DNA from: Lutibaculum baratangense AMV1
Lineage (GTDB): Bacteria; Pseudomonadota; Alphaproteobacteria; Rhizobiales; Tepidamorphaceae
NCBI RefSeq assembly: GCF_000496075.1
Contig: NZ_AWXZ01000017.1
Location: 248,001 to 312,000 of the forward strand
DNA length: 64,000 nucleotides
Direction of reading: 5' to 3'
The translations under genes were made by a program, and so were the position numbers. The notes beneath the pieces are model-generated. The model saw only the letters and a program-made list of their open reading frames with translations. It made no database searches and was not told the origin of the DNA. Shown one piece after another: positions 13,363 to 22,863 of this stretch. Numbering within the stretch: the first letter of the stretch is position 1; each line of letters opens with the position of its first letter.

Positions 13363-14157
13363 GTGAGCCCGCGCGTCATCACTGTTGCCAATCAGAAGGG
13401 TGGCGTGGGCAAGACGACCACCGCCATCAATCTCGGCACGGCCCTGTCGGCCGTCGGCCAGCGGGTGCTCGTCGTCGACATGGACCCGCAGGGCAACGCG
13501 TCGACGGGCCTCGGCGTCGGCCGTGCCGACCGCTCGACCTCGATCTACGACGTCTTGAGCGGCGACATGGGGCTCGACGAAGCTGCGGTCGAGACGGCCG
13601 TGCCGCGGCTCCACGTGGTCCCGTCCACGCTCGACCTTCTCGGGTTCGAACAGGAGGTGATGGGCGCACGCGACAGGGCCTTCCGGCTGAAGCGGGCCGT
13701 CCAGGCGCTCGGTCCGGCCGAGACGGGCCCTTACGACTACGTCCTCGTCGACTGCCCGCCCTCGCTCAACCTCCTCACGATCAACGCGCTCGCCGCCGCC
13801 TCCTCGGTGCTCGTGCCGCTCCAGTGCGAGTTCTTCGCCCTCGAGGGTCTGAGCCAGCTCCTCCAGACCGTCGACCACGTGAAGGAGACGCTGAACCCCG
13901 AGCTCACCATCCACGGCATCGTGCTGACCATGTTCGACCGCCGCAACAACCTGTCGACGCAGGTGATGGAGGACGTGCGGGAATATATGGGCGGTCGGGT
14001 CTACGAGACGGTGATCCCGCGCAACGTGCGGCTCTCCGAGGCGCCGTCCTTCGGCAAGCCGGCCCTGCTCTACGACATCAACTGCACCGGCAGCCAAGCC
14101 TATATTCGCCTGGCCTCCGAAATCATCCAGCGCGAGCGCAGCCTCCGCGCTGCGTGA
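13363..14157 (+). CDS. parA: Chromosome partitioning ATPase ParA
   Basis: ParA is the Walker-type ATPase that moves ParB-parS complexes during chromosome segregation. The 264-residue product has the deviant Walker A motif KGGVGKTTT near residues 11-19, the switch region VVDMDPQGNASTGLG and LVDCPPSLNLLTINAL. The start is GTG at 13363 with GAGGAG about 12 bases upstream. The length is typical of chromosomal ParA. parB follows 40 bases downstream. Confidence 0.96.
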   Translation: MSPRVITVANQKGGVGKTTTAINLGTALSAVGQRVLVVDMDPQGNASTGLGVGRADRSTSIYDVLSGDMGLDEAAVETAVPRLHVVPSTLDLLGFEQEVMGARDRAFRLKRAVQALGPAETGPYDYVLVDCPPSLNLLTINALAAASSVLVPLQCEFFALEGLSQLLQTVDHVKETLNPELTIHGIVLTMFDRRNNLSTQVMEDVREYMGGRVYETVIPRNVRLSEAPSFGKPALLYDINCTGSQAYIRLASEIIQRERSLRAA

Positions 14158-14178
14158 TCGACCGCTCGGCCGGAACCG

Positions 14179-14194
14179 TTAGGGATAGGTTAAC
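14179..14194 (+). promoter_or_regulatory. CtrA-like half-palindrome directly upstream of parB
   Basis: TTAG, seven bases, TTAAC differs from the full CtrA motif TTAA-N7-TTAAC by one base and ends 3 bases before the parB ATG, where it covers the place of a ribosome-binding site. The motif is seen; CtrA control is an inference. Binding here would repress rather than activate parB. Confidence 0.35.
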
Positions 14195-14197
14195 CAC

Positions 14198-15082
14198 ATG
14201 ATTTCGCAGGATAAAGCGCCTTCTCGCCTCGGCCGCGGCCTCGCCGCGCTGATCGGCGACGCCGACGCGACGGAGCTTCAGGCGGAGCCCCGGCCGCGCG
14301 GCCAGAAGCGCGTGCCGATCGAGCACCTGACGGCGAACCCACGAAATCCGCGCAAGGTGTTCGACGCCGACGAGCTCGCCGATCTCGTCGCCTCCGTGAA
14401 GACGCGCGGCGTGATCCAGCCGATCCTCGTGCGCCCTGCCCCGGGCCAGAGCGGCCACTACGAGATCATCGCCGGCGAGCGCCGCTGGCGCGCCTCGCAG
14501 GCCGCCGGGCTGCACGAGGTGCCCGTCGTCGTCATCGAGGCGGACGACCGGCTGGCGCTCGAGATCGCGATCATCGAGAACGTCCAGCGCACGAATCTCA
14601 ATCCGGTCGAGGAGGCGGAGGGCTTCCAGCGGCTCGTCGACGAGTTCGGCTACACCCAGACCGAGCTCGCCCAGTCGATCGGCAAGAGCCGCAGCCACCT
14701 CGCGAACACGCTGCGCCTCCTGAAGCTTCCGACCTCCATCCGCGCGCACCTGGCCGAAGGGCGGCTGTCTGCCGGGCACGCCCGCACGCTGATCAATGTC
14801 GAGGATCCCGAGCGCCTCGCCGACGAGATCCTGAAGAACGACCTGAGCGTGCGCGAGGCGGAGAAGCTGGCGCGCGATCCTGCGAAGCCGGTGCGGGCGA
14901 AGTCGGCCACCGCGCAGGGCAAGGACGCCGACACCCGTGCGCTCGAGCGGCAGCTGGCCGAGCTCCTGGGTCTTTCGGTCGATCTGCGGCACGACCAGTC
15001 AGGCTCGGGCGAGCTGCGCATCCGCTACAGGTCGCTCGAGCAGCTCGACGATGTGGCGCGCAGGCTCGGCTACCGCTCCTGA
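14198..15082 (+). CDS. parB: Chromosome partitioning protein ParB
   Basis: ParB binds parS and spreads as a CTP-dependent clamp, recruiting ParA. The 294-residue protein has a basic N-terminal ParA-interaction segment (SRLGRGLAALIGD), the CTP-binding/ParB box with GERRWRASQAAGL near residues 93-105, a helix-turn-helix (QTELAQSIGKSRSHLANTL) that reads parS, and a C-terminal dimerisation domain. The length is normal. The start has no clear Shine-Dalgarno sequence; a CtrA-like motif occupies that position. Cognate parS sites are present at 8046, 10772 and 12728. Confidence 0.96.
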   Translation: MISQDKAPSRLGRGLAALIGDADATELQAEPRPRGQKRVPIEHLTANPRNPRKVFDADELADLVASVKTRGVIQPILVRPAPGQSGHYEIIAGERRWRASQAAGLHEVPVVVIEADDRLALEIAIIENVQRTNLNPVEEAEGFQRLVDEFGYTQTELAQSIGKSRSHLANTLRLLKLPTSIRAHLAEGRLSAGHARTLINVEDPERLADEILKNDLSVREAEKLARDPAKPVRAKSATAQGKDADTRALERQLAELLGLSVDLRHDQSGSGELRIRYRSLEQLDDVARRLGYRS

Positions 15083-15126
15083 GGGAGCCTTCCTGTCAAC
15101 TTCTTTAGCCGACGAAGCTTTGGCGT

Positions 15127-16140
15127 TCAGCGCCGGCTCGGCACGCTGGCGACCGCCATGATCAGCCGGCTAACGATCTCGGTCGAGATCTCGGCCCTCA
15201 GACGCGTGTCGGCCTCCGCCCGGCTCATATGCGGCAGCATGCGACCCAAAGCATCGGCCGACCAGAGGCTGAGTTGTCGGCGGAAGGAGGGCTGCCGCTT
15301 GAAGAAGACGGGCGGCCGGAGTTCCCGCATGGCTGCATCGGCCGTCGCACCGCCGTCGATCCTCTCGCGCGCGACCATCAGCTGCATGAGGTGACGCGTC
15401 AGCCCCCCGACGATCGAGGCGGGCGCGACGCCGGCCTCGAGCGCCCGGTGCAGGCCGTGCTCGGCGCTTCTCACGTCGCCGATGAAGGCGGCGTCGGTAA
15501 TCTCGTCGAGCTCCAGAGCGGAGGCGTCGCCGCACACCGCGACGACATCGGCGAGCTCGATCGTCTCGGACCCCATGCAGTAGGTCGCGAGCTTCGCGAG
15601 TTCGCCGCGCGAGGCGAGCCGGTCGCCGCCCAGCAGGTGGCGCAGCGCCGAACGGGCCTCATTCGCAACCCTCAGACCCGCGGCCTCGGCCTCCTGCGTG
15701 ATCAGCCGGTCGACCGCCGCCTCGTCGTCGACATAGCAGGGCAGGGCGACCGCCGCGTCCGACGCCTCGACCATCTTGCGCAGCGGCGCCGACGGCTTGA
15801 GGTCGCCCGCCTCGAACACGACGATCGTCTCGGCCGGTGGCTGGCCGAGGATCGCGGCGAGGGCGGGGGCGATATTCTTCGAGGTCGGCGTCACGCGGAT
15901 CGCCTGCCGGCCGCCGAACATCGGCACCGAATGCGCCTCGTCGACGAGCTTCCCGGGATCGCCCGACAAGCTGTCGCCGTCGATCACCACCCGGCCCATG
16001 TCGTCGCCGCGGAGGTGCTTCTTCACGAGAAGGCCCGCCCGCTCGGTCACGAGTCCGGTGTCGGGCCCGTAGACGAGCACCACCATTCGGTCCGGCCGGT
16101 CTAGGAACCTGTCGATCGCGGGGCCTTTCAGGGCGACCAT
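15127..16140 (-). CDS. holA: DNA polymerase III subunit delta
   Basis: HolA is the clamp-loader subunit that opens the beta clamp. The 337-residue sequence has the family opening (VALKGPAIDRFL, then VVLVYGPDTGLVTERA), the Walker-like VYGPD in place of a functional P-loop, and the helical C-terminal domain with MQLMVARERID. It is convergent with parB across 44 bases, and its start is 6 bases after the lptE stop, so it is the last gene of a leuS-lptE-holA operon, a common alphaproteobacterial arrangement. Confidence 0.92.
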   Translation of the reverse strand: MVALKGPAIDRFLDRPDRMVVLVYGPDTGLVTERAGLLVKKHLRGDDMGRVVIDGDSLSGDPGKLVDEAHSVPMFGGRQAIRVTPTSKNIAPALAAILGQPPAETIVVFEAGDLKPSAPLRKMVEASDAAVALPCYVDDEAAVDRLITQEAEAAGLRVANEARSALRHLLGGDRLASRGELAKLATYCMGSETIELADVVAVCGDASALELDEITDAAFIGDVRSAEHGLHRALEAGVAPASIVGGLTRHLMQLMVARERIDGGATADAAMRELRPPVFFKRQPSFRRQLSLWSADALGRMLPHMSRAEADTRLRAEISTEIVSRLIMAVASVPSRR

Positions 16141-16146
16141 GCGCCG

Positions 16147-16770
16147 TCAGTCCCAGTCGGTTCCGAGATCCGTCTCGCCGATGTCGACGCCGATCGCCCT
16201 GCCCGAGCGGTTGATGATCGGCGGGCTCATCTGTGGCGTCGCGTTCGCCCCTTGCGCGAAGAACGCGGCGAGCCGGACCCGGATCTCCTCGGCAACCTCG
16301 GCCGCGGCGCGCTCCCGCGCATCCTTCTCCGCGCGGTCGTTGGCGAAGCGCTGGTTCGTCCACTCATATGTAGCCTGGCGGGTGACCGAGCCCTGGAAGA
16401 TCGGCTGGGAAAGGTCGTCCCGCCTGAAAAGCACGAACTCCGCCCGCACGTTGAGGAGGCGTCCCTGGGGCTCCCCGCCGACGAGGCGCACGATCACGTC
16501 GCCCGTCGTGGCGTTCGCCCTGAGCCGCAATTCGTAGGCGTTGCCCTCCTGGCCGCCGCCATTCAGCAGGAAAAGCAGGTCGTTTCGGATGATCTGGCCC
16601 ATCCGGCCGGGCGCCGGAGCTACGTAGATCGAGGTCAACTCGGCGGTCAGCGGCGCGCCGCTCGCCGATGTCGCCTGATAGAGCGGCTGCACCTGGCAAC
16701 CCCCTAGAAACGCTGCGATTCCGAGAACCGCGAGCCCCGCCCGCAGGCGGTGCCGGTCAGCCGACGACAT
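16147..16770 (-). CDS. lptE: LPS-assembly lipoprotein LptE
   Basis: LptE plugs the LptD barrel that delivers lipopolysaccharide to the outer leaflet. The 207-residue product has a lipoprotein signal ending in AFLGGC, so Cys near residue 25 would be acylated, and the following VQPLY is a conserved LptE opening. The rest is diverse, as is usual for this family. It overlaps the end of leuS by 14 bases and precedes holA by 6, consistent with a single transcript. Confidence 0.88.
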   Translation of the reverse strand: MSSADRHRLRAGLAVLGIAAFLGGCQVQPLYQATSASGAPLTAELTSIYVAPAPGRMGQIIRNDLLFLLNGGGQEGNAYELRLRANATTGDVIVRLVGGEPQGRLLNVRAEFVLFRRDDLSQPIFQGSVTRQATYEWTNQRFANDRAEKDARERAAAEVAEEIRVRLAAFFAQGANATPQMSPPIINRSGRAIGVDIGETDLGTDWD

Positions 16771-19357
16771 TCACGATCCTCCCCGGTACCACGATGATCT
16801 TCCGCACCGGCCGGTCGCCGAGCGCGCGCTTGACCGCGTCGAGCTCGAGCGCCGCCTTCTCGACCGTCTCCTGGTCGGCGTCGGCGGCGACCCGCAACTC
16901 GTCGCGGCGCTTGCCGTTGACCTGCACCGGCAGGACGATCTCGTCCTCGACGAGGAGCGCGGCCTCGGCCTGCGGCCAGGGGGCCAGCGCGAGGAGCCCT
17001 TCTCCGCCCAGCGCCTCCCAGGCCTCCTCCGCGAGATGCGGCACCATGGGCGCGGAGACGCGCACCACAGTCTCCGCCATCTCCCGGAGCGCATAGGCCA
17101 TGTCGGGGCCGGGCGCGCCATGGAGCTTCGCGACCTGGTCGCCCCAGGCGTTCACCGCCTCGTGCACCCGGGCGATCGCCCGGTTGAACCTCAGCTGCTC
17201 GATGTCTTCGGACACCGCGGCGATCGTCTTGTGCGCCACCCGGCGCAGCGCCAGGGCCTCGTCCCCGAACTCCGCAGGCTGCGCGATCTTCTCCGGCACC
17301 AGTTCGATCACCTGGCCGACGAGGCGCCAGACGCGCTGGGTGAAGCGCCACGCGCCCTCGACGCCCGATTCCGTCCACTCCGAATCGCGCTCGGGCGGCG
17401 TGTCCGACAGCATGAACCAGCGCGCCGCGTCGACGCCGAAGGTCTCGAGGATCGTCTCCGGCGAGACGACGTTCCGCTTCGACTTCGACATCTTCTCGGG
17501 CGCCCCGACCTTCGCGGGCAGCCCCGTCGCCTTCACGATCACGCTCCCGTCGGCCTGCCGCTCGACATCCTCGGGGAAGAGCCACCTGCCGTCCGGGTCG
17601 CGGTAGGTCTCGTGGGTGATCATGCCTTGCGTGAAGAGGCCCTTGAACGGCTCCCTGATCGCGCCGAAGCCGACGCGGCCCATCGCGCGGGTGAAGAAGC
17701 GCGAGTAGAGGAGGTGGAGCACGGCGTGCTCGACGCCGCCGATATACTGGTCGACCGGCAGCCAGGCATCCATCAGCGCGCTATCGACCACGTCGTCGGC
17801 CGCGGGGCTCGCGAAGCGCGCGAAGTACCACGAGGAGTCGACGAAGGTGTCCATCGTGTCCGTCTCGCGCCGGGCGGCACCACCGCATTTCGGGCACGAC
17901 ACGTCTTTCCAGGTCGGATGGTGGTCGAGCGGGTTGCCCGGCCGGTCGAAGGTCGCGTCGTCGGGCAGGAGGATCGGCAGCTGATCTTCAGGCACCGGCA
18001 CGATGCCGCAATGGTCGCAATGGACCATCGGGATCGGGCAGCCCCAGTAGCGCTGGCGCGAGATGCCCCAGTCCCTCAGGCGGTAGTTCACCTTGCGCTC
18101 CGCCCGGCCCGAAGCCTCCATGCGACGGGCGATCTCCTCCTTCGCGTCCGGCACGGAGAGGCCGTCGAGAAACTCCGAGTTCACGAGCCGGACGGCATCG
18201 CCTTCCGTGTCGGTGAAGGCCTCGTCGCCCACCTCGAGGTCCGGCTCGTCCTTCGGCGCGACGACCGGGAGCACCGGCAGGCCGTATTTCCGTGCGAAGT
18301 CGAGGTCGCGCTGGTCGTGCGCCGGGCAGCCGAAGATCGCGCCCTCGCCGTAGCCCATCAGCACGAAATTCGCGACATAGACCGGCAGGCGCGCGCCCGT
18401 GAACGGGTGGACCGCGTATAGCCCCGTCGCCACGCCGCGCTTCTCCGCCCGCTCGATCGCTTCCTCGCTCGTGCCGAGCGCGGCGCAGTCTCGGCGGAAC
18501 TGGGCGATCTCCTCGTTCCGCGCGCCGAGATCCTTCGCCAGCGGGTGGTCTGGCGACACGGCGCAGAAGCTCGCGCCGAAGATCGTGTCGTGGCGCGTCG
18601 TGAAGACGGTGAGGTTCTCCTCCATCTGCACGCCCTCGCCGTCCACGAGGTCGAACGAGAACTTCAGGCCCTCCGATCGGCCGATCCAGTTGCGCTGCAT
18701 CAGCCGCACCTTGTCGGGCCACTGGTCGAGCGTCCCGATCGCGTCCAGAAGATCATCCGCGAAGTCGGTGATCTTGAAGAACCACTGGGCGAGCTCGCGC
18801 TTCTCGACGACGGCGCCCGAGCGCCAGCCGCGCCCGTCGACCACCTGCTCGTTTGCGAGCACCGTGTTGTCGACCGGGTCCCAGTTGACGAGCGAGGTGC
18901 GCCGCTCGACGAGCCCGGCTTCGAACATCTTCACGAAGAGCTTCTGCTGCCGCGAATAATAGGCGGGGTCGCAGGTCGCGAGTTCGCGGCTCCAGTCGAG
19001 CGAGAGGCCGAGGAGCTTCAGCTGCTCGCGCATCGCCGCGATGTTGTCGTAGGTCCAGCCCTTGGGGTGGATGCCGCGCTCGATCGCGGCGTTCTCGGCC
19101 GGCAGGCCGAACGCGTCCCAGCCCATCGGGTGCAGCACGTTGAAGCCCTTGGCCCGCTTGTAGCGCGCCACCACGTCGCCCATCACGTAGTTGCGGCCGT
19201 GCCCGATATGGATCTTGCCGCTCGGATAGGGGAACATCTCCAGCACGTAGTATTTCGGCCGGGGGTCCTCGTCGATCGCCTTGAAGACCTCCCTCTCGTC
19301 CCACACGCGCTGCCAGCGGGCCTCGGTCCGGCGGGGGTTGTAGCGTTCGATGGCCAT
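16757..19357 (-). CDS. leuS: Leucyl-tRNA synthetase
   Basis: LeuS charges tRNA-Leu. The 866-residue protein has the HIGH-type motif in [13 protein letters not shown] near residues 46-56, an editing domain with the T-rich [13 protein letters not shown] segment, a zinc-type insertion (CDHCGIVPV and CPKCGG), and the KMSKS loop KMSKSKRN near residue 620. Length is normal. It is the first gene of the leuS-lptE-holA operon and is divergent from the YggS gene across 140 bases. Confidence 0.97.
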   Translation of the reverse strand: MAIERYNPRRTEARWQRVWDEREVFKAIDEDPRPKYYVLEMFPYPSGKIHIGHGRNYVMGDVVARYKRAKGFNVLHPMGWDAFGLPAENAAIERGIHPKGWTYDNIAAMREQLKLLGLSLDWSRELATCDPAYYSRQQKLFVKMFEAGLVERRTSLVNWDPVDNTVLANEQVVDGRGWRSGAVVEKRELAQWFFKITDFADDLLDAIGTLDQWPDKVRLMQRNWIGRSEGLKFSFDLVDGEGVQMEENLTVFTTRHDTIFGASFCAVSPDHPLAKDLGARNEEIAQFRRDCAALGTSEEAIERAEKRGVATGLYAVHPFTGARLPVYVANFVLMGYGEGAIFGCPAHDQRDLDFARKYGLPVLPVVAPKDEPDLEVGDEAFTDTEGDAVRLVNSEFLDGLSVPDAKEEIARRMEASGRAERKVNYRLRDWGISRQRYWGCPIPMVHCDHCGIVPVPEDQLPILLPDDATFDRPGNPLDHHPTWKDVSCPKCGGAARRETDTMDTFVDSSWYFARFASPAADDVVDSALMDAWLPVDQYIGGVEHAVLHLLYSRFFTRAMGRVGFGAIREPFKGLFTQGMITHETYRDPDGRWLFPEDVERQADGSVIVKATGLPAKVGAPEKMSKSKRNVVSPETILETFGVDAARWFMLSDTPPERDSEWTESGVEGAWRFTQRVWRLVGQVIELVPEKIAQPAEFGDEALALRRVAHKTIAAVSEDIEQLRFNRAIARVHEAVNAWGDQVAKLHGAPGPDMAYALREMAETVVRVSAPMVPHLAEEAWEALGGEGLLALAPWPQAEAALLVEDEIVLPVQVNGKRRDELRVAADADQETVEKAALELDAVKRALGDRPVRKIIVVPGRIVNVVG

Positions 19358-19497
19358 CGCGTGATAATCGCTCTTGAACTTGAAAAAACGCGGGAAACGC
19401 GGGGCGTAGATGGCCCCGAAAACGGGCGGTGGTCAACAGCGCCGGCCGGCCCGCCCCCCGTTCCCTTTCCCTCACAGGCGAAGCGTAGACCGTGACC

Positions 19498-20196
19498 ATG
19501 ACCGACGACCAGCGCGACGAGGCCACACCGGCCGGGCTAGACGAGGTGCGGGCGAGGATCCGGGCGGCCGAGGAGGAGGCGGGGCGCGAGCCGGGCTCCG
19601 TCACCCTCGTCGCCGTGTCGAAGACCTTCGAGGCCCCTGACATCCGCCCGGTGCTCCAGGCCGGCCAGCGTGTCTTCGGCGAGAACCGCGTGCAGGAGGC
19701 GATGGGCAAGTGGCCTGAACTTCGCGAGGAATTCCCCGACATCGAGCTGCAGCTCATCGGGCCGCTGCAGACGAACAAGGCGAAGGAGGCGGTCACCCTC
19801 TTCGACGTCATCTCCTCGGTCGACCGGGAGAAGCTAGCCGGTTCCCTTGCGAAAGAGATCGAAAAGCAGGGCCGGGCGCCCCGCCTTCGGGTGCAGGTGA
19901 ATATCGGCGAGGAGCCCCAGAAGGCCGGTATCCCCCCCGCCGAGACGGAAGAGTTCGTGAGGCGCTGCCGCGAGGAGCACGGGCTAGAGATCGAGGGCCT
20001 CATGTGCATCCCCCCCTTCGACGAGGCGCCCGCTCCGTTCTTCGCGCTGCTGGCCAAGCTCGCCGACCGGCTCGACCTGCCCGTCCGCTCGATGGGCATG
20101 AGCGGGGATTTCGAGATCGCCGTGGCGCACGGGGCGACCGAGGTGCGGGTGGGGAGCGCGATATTCGGGGGGCGGCCGCCGCTGAAGAGCGATTAG
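19498..20196 (+). CDS. YggS-family pyridoxal-phosphate homeostasis protein
   Basis: Members of this family bind pyridoxal 5'-phosphate and keep its free level in balance; no enzyme activity is established. The fold is the alanine-racemase-like TIM barrel. The PLP-binding lysine is in TLVAVSKTFEAPDIRP, and the motifs FGENRVQEA, IGPLQTNKAKEA, QVNIGEEPQKAG and SMGMSGDFEIAVAHGATEVRVGSAIFG (in pieces) are all present. ATG 19498 (232 residues) was chosen; a GTG two codons earlier is possible. The gene is divergent from leuS. Confidence 0.93.
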   Translation: MTDDQRDEATPAGLDEVRARIRAAEEEAGREPGSVTLVAVSKTFEAPDIRPVLQAGQRVFGENRVQEAMGKWPELREEFPDIELQLIGPLQTNKAKEAVTLFDVISSVDREKLAGSLAKEIEKQGRAPRLRVQVNIGEEPQKAGIPPAETEEFVRRCREEHGLEIEGLMCIPPFDEAPAPFFALLAKLADRLDLPVRSMGMSGDFEIAVAHGATEVRVGSAIFGGRPPLKSD

Positions 20197-20304
20197 CGGC
20201 CGCCAGCCGTAAGGTTCCCCCGTGCCGCCCCTGGGCCCCGGCTCGGAGGCCGGGGCACGCCAAATGTGGCGCGGCCGGCGGGAAGGTCGCGGACCGCCCC
20301 CCCC

Positions 20305-20523
20305 TCACGCCTTCTCCACCTCGCCGTGCGACTTCAGCACGCGGTCGCCGTCGTCCTGCTCGATCAGGTAGGCGGGATCGTCGGCGGTGGCGTTGCGGGT
20401 GATCTCCTTGCCCTTGATGGTGCGGGTCACGCGCTCGCGGAAGATCTCGGTCACCTTGCCCTCGCCGGTGCCGTTGCCCCAGTTCCACTTGACGCGGCTG
20501 CCCTTGCCGAAGGATTGCGCCAT
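20305..20523 (-). CDS. DUF2945 domain protein
   Basis: A 72-residue protein matching the DUF2945 (Tudor-like, hypervirulence-associated) family: FGKGSRVKWNWGNGTGEGKV, then TRTIKGKEITRNATADDPAY and a C-terminal LKSHGEVEK. Function is unknown in bacteria. The start ATG is at 20523; the frame stays open far upstream on this strand, but that is a shadow of dapF and mtaB. It is divergent from dapF, separated by 135 bases. Confidence 0.82.
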   Translation of the reverse strand: MAQSFGKGSRVKWNWGNGTGEGKVTEIFRERVTRTIKGKEITRNATADDPAYLIEQDDGDRVLKSHGEVEKA

Positions 20524-20658
20524 TCTTCCAGGCTCCCGAGAGGTTGCGGTGCGGCCGGGGCGCGGGGGATCCGTTTCGGGTGCTCTCTTGGCGACGGCGG
20601 CCGGGAGAGAGCATATACTGCGCATCGACGCGTTTTCGAGTCCGGCCGCGAGTGCCCC

Positions 20659-21516
20659 ATGACCACGATCCCCTTCCGCAAGATGAACGGCCTCGGCAAC
20701 GAGATCGCGGTGGTCGACCTCAGGCAGGCGAAGGCGCGGCCGCAGGCGGTGGTGGGGGCGCTGTCGGCGAAGGCCGGGCTCGCCTTCGACCAGGCGATGG
20801 TGCTTCTGCCGCCGAAGGCGCAGGGGACCGACGCCTTCGTCGAGATCTACAATTCCGACGGCTCGAAGGCCGGCGCCTGCGGCAACGGCACGCGCTGCAT
20901 CGCCGACCACGTGATGGCGGCGACCGGCCGTGACAGCGCGGTGTTCCAGACCGCGGGCGGCCTCCTCGTCTGCCACCGCAACGAGGACGGCTCGATCTCG
21001 GTCGACATGGGGGCGCCGCGTTTCGAGTGGCACGAGATCCCGCTGTCGGAGAGGTTCGCCGACACGCGCTTCATCGAGTTCGAGGTCGGCCCGCGCGGCG
21101 CGCCTGTCATGCACTCGCCGGCGGTGGTGAATGTCGGGAACCCGCACGTCGTGTTCTTCGTCAACGAGCTCGAGGCGATCGATCTCGGCCGGATCGGGCC
21201 GATGATCGAGTATCACCCGATGTTCCCGGAGCGGGTGAATGTGGGCGTGGCGGAGGTCGTCTCGCCGGAGCGGCTGAGGCTCAAGGTGTGGGAGCGCGGG
21301 GCGGGGCTGACGAAGGCCTGCGGCTCGGCCGCCTGCGCCGCCGCCGTGTCGGCCGCCCGCAGGCGGCAGACGGGGCGCTCGGTCCATGTCGAGCTGCCGG
21401 GGGGCGAGCTCCACATTCTCTGGCGCGAGGACGACGACCATATCGTGATGACCGGCCCCGTCGCCCACGAATATGACGACGAGGTGGAGCTCGACGCCAC
21501 GCCAGCCGGGGCGTGA
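20659..21516 (+). CDS. dapF: Diaminopimelate epimerase
   Basis: DapF interconverts LL- and meso-diaminopimelate for lysine and peptidoglycan synthesis. The 285-residue protein starts with the family segment FRKMNGLGNE and has both catalytic cysteines: one in AGACGNGTRC and one in TKACGSAACA. The frame extends upstream to 20266, but the ATG at 20659 begins the conserved domain. It may be transcribed with mtaB, 96 bases downstream. Confidence 0.96.
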   Translation: MTTIPFRKMNGLGNEIAVVDLRQAKARPQAVVGALSAKAGLAFDQAMVLLPPKAQGTDAFVEIYNSDGSKAGACGNGTRCIADHVMAATGRDSAVFQTAGGLLVCHRNEDGSISVDMGAPRFEWHEIPLSERFADTRFIEFEVGPRGAPVMHSPAVVNVGNPHVVFFVNELEAIDLGRIGPMIEYHPMFPERVNVGVAEVVSPERLRLKVWERGAGLTKACGSAACAAAVSAARRRQTGRSVHVELPGGELHILWREDDDHIVMTGPVAHEYDDEVELDATPAGA

Positions 21517-21612
21517 GGCGCGCCGCTCGAGCCCCCGCACTTTGCGGCCAGGGCGCCGGGCGCGTATAGGGACGGGCGAAAGCAAGCCGCCCCGCACCAC
21601 CGGAACGCCGAT

Positions 21613-22863
21613 ATGCCAGACGTCGTCACCTTCGGATGCCGGCTCAACATCGTGGAATCGGAAGCGATGCGGAAGGCCGCCGATGAGGCGGGCCTTCACG
21701 ACGCGGTGCTGATCAACACCTGCGCGGTGACCGGAGAGGCCGTGCGCCAGGCGCGCCAGGCGATCCGCCGCGTCGCCCGCGAGCGGCCGGGCGTGCGGAT
21801 CGTCGTGGCGGGCTGCGCGGCGCAGACCGAGCCGCAGACCTTCGCGGACATGCCGGAGGTCGATCTCGTGCTCGGCAACCGCGAGAAGACGCGGCCCGCG
21901 AGCTACCGGCCGGAGGCGTTCGACCTGCCGCGCCACGAGCGGGTGCGGGTCGCGGACATCTTCGCGGTGGAGGAGACGGCGGGGCACCTCGTCGAGGGCT
22001 TCGAGGGGCGCACGCGAGCCTTCCTGCAGGTGCAGAACGGCTGCGACCACCGCTGCACCTTCTGCGTCATCCCCTATGGCCGCGGCAACTCGCGGTCGGT
22101 GCCGATGGGCGCGGTGGTCGACCAGGCGAGGGCGCTCGTCGAGCGGGGCTATGCCGAGATCGTGCTGACGGGGGTCGACCTCACGGCCTACGGCGCCGAC
22201 CTGCCGGGGACGCCGCGGCTCGGCACGCTCGTGCGCCAGGTCCTGCGCCACGTGCCGGAGCTGAAGCGCCTGAGGCTCTCCTCGATCGATTCCGTCGAGG
22301 CGGACGCCGACCTGATGCGGGCCCTGCGGGACGAGGAGCGGCTGATGCCGCATCTCCATCTGTCGCTGCAGCACGGGCACGACATGATCCTGAAGCGCAT
22401 GAAGCGGCGGCACAGCCGGGCAGACGCGGTTTCCTTCTGCGAGGAGGCGCGGCGCCTGCGGCCGGAGATCGTGTTCGGCGCCGATTTGATCGCCGGGTTT
22501 CCGACCGAGACGGAGGAGATGGCGGCCGAGAACCTCTCCGTCCTCGAGGCCTGCGGGATCACGAGGCTTCATGTCTTTCCGTTCTCGCCGCGGGCGGGGA
22601 CGCCGGCCGCGCGGATGCCGCAACTTCCCCGCCACGTCGTGAAGGCGCGGGCCGCCGCCTTGCGCGAGGTGGGAGAAGCGCGCCTGAAGGCCCATATGTC
22701 CGGTGAGATAGGCCGCAGGCGGATGGTGCTCGCCGAGCGCGGGGGCCGCGGCCGCACGGAAGATTTCACGCCGGTGCGGATCGAGGGCGTCGAGGCAGGC
22801 ACGCTTCTGGCGGCCACGATCACCGGCCATGACGGCAGGAACCTGGAGGCAAGCCCGGCATGA
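21613..22863 (+). CDS. mtaB: tRNA (t6A37) methylthiotransferase MtaB
   Basis: MtaB is a radical-SAM enzyme that converts t6A37 to ms2t6A37 in tRNAs reading ANN codons. The 416 residues show the N-terminal [4Fe-4S] domain cysteines (FGCRLN, NTCAVTGEA, VAGCAAQTEP), the radical-SAM cluster motif CDHRCTFC followed by VIPYGRG, and a C-terminal TRAM-like region. Its stop overlaps the ftsY ATG by 4 bases, and the mtaB-ftsY-yciB order is common in Rhizobiales. Confidence 0.94.
   Translation: MPDVVTFGCRLNIVESEAMRKAADEAGLHDAVLINTCAVTGEAVRQARQAIRRVARERPGVRIVVAGCAAQTEPQTFADMPEVDLVLGNREKTRPASYRPEAFDLPRHERVRVADIFAVEETAGHLVEGFEGRTRAFLQVQNGCDHRCTFCVIPYGRGNSRSVPMGAVVDQARALVERGYAEIVLTGVDLTAYGADLPGTPRLGTLVRQVLRHVPELKRLRLSSIDSVEADADLMRALRDEERLMPHLHLSLQHGHDMILKRMKRRHSRADAVSFCEEARRLRPEIVFGADLIAGFPTETEEMAAENLSVLEACGITRLHVFPFSPRAGTPAARMPQLPRHVVKARAAALREVGEARLKAHMSGEIGRRRMVLAERGGRGRTEDFTPVRIEGVEAGTLLAATITGHDGRNLEASPA

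Noticed and set aside
20524-22830. Long minus-strand frame extending upstream of the DUF2945 gene
   Set aside because: Antisense shadow of dapF and mtaB; only the last 72 codons match a known family.
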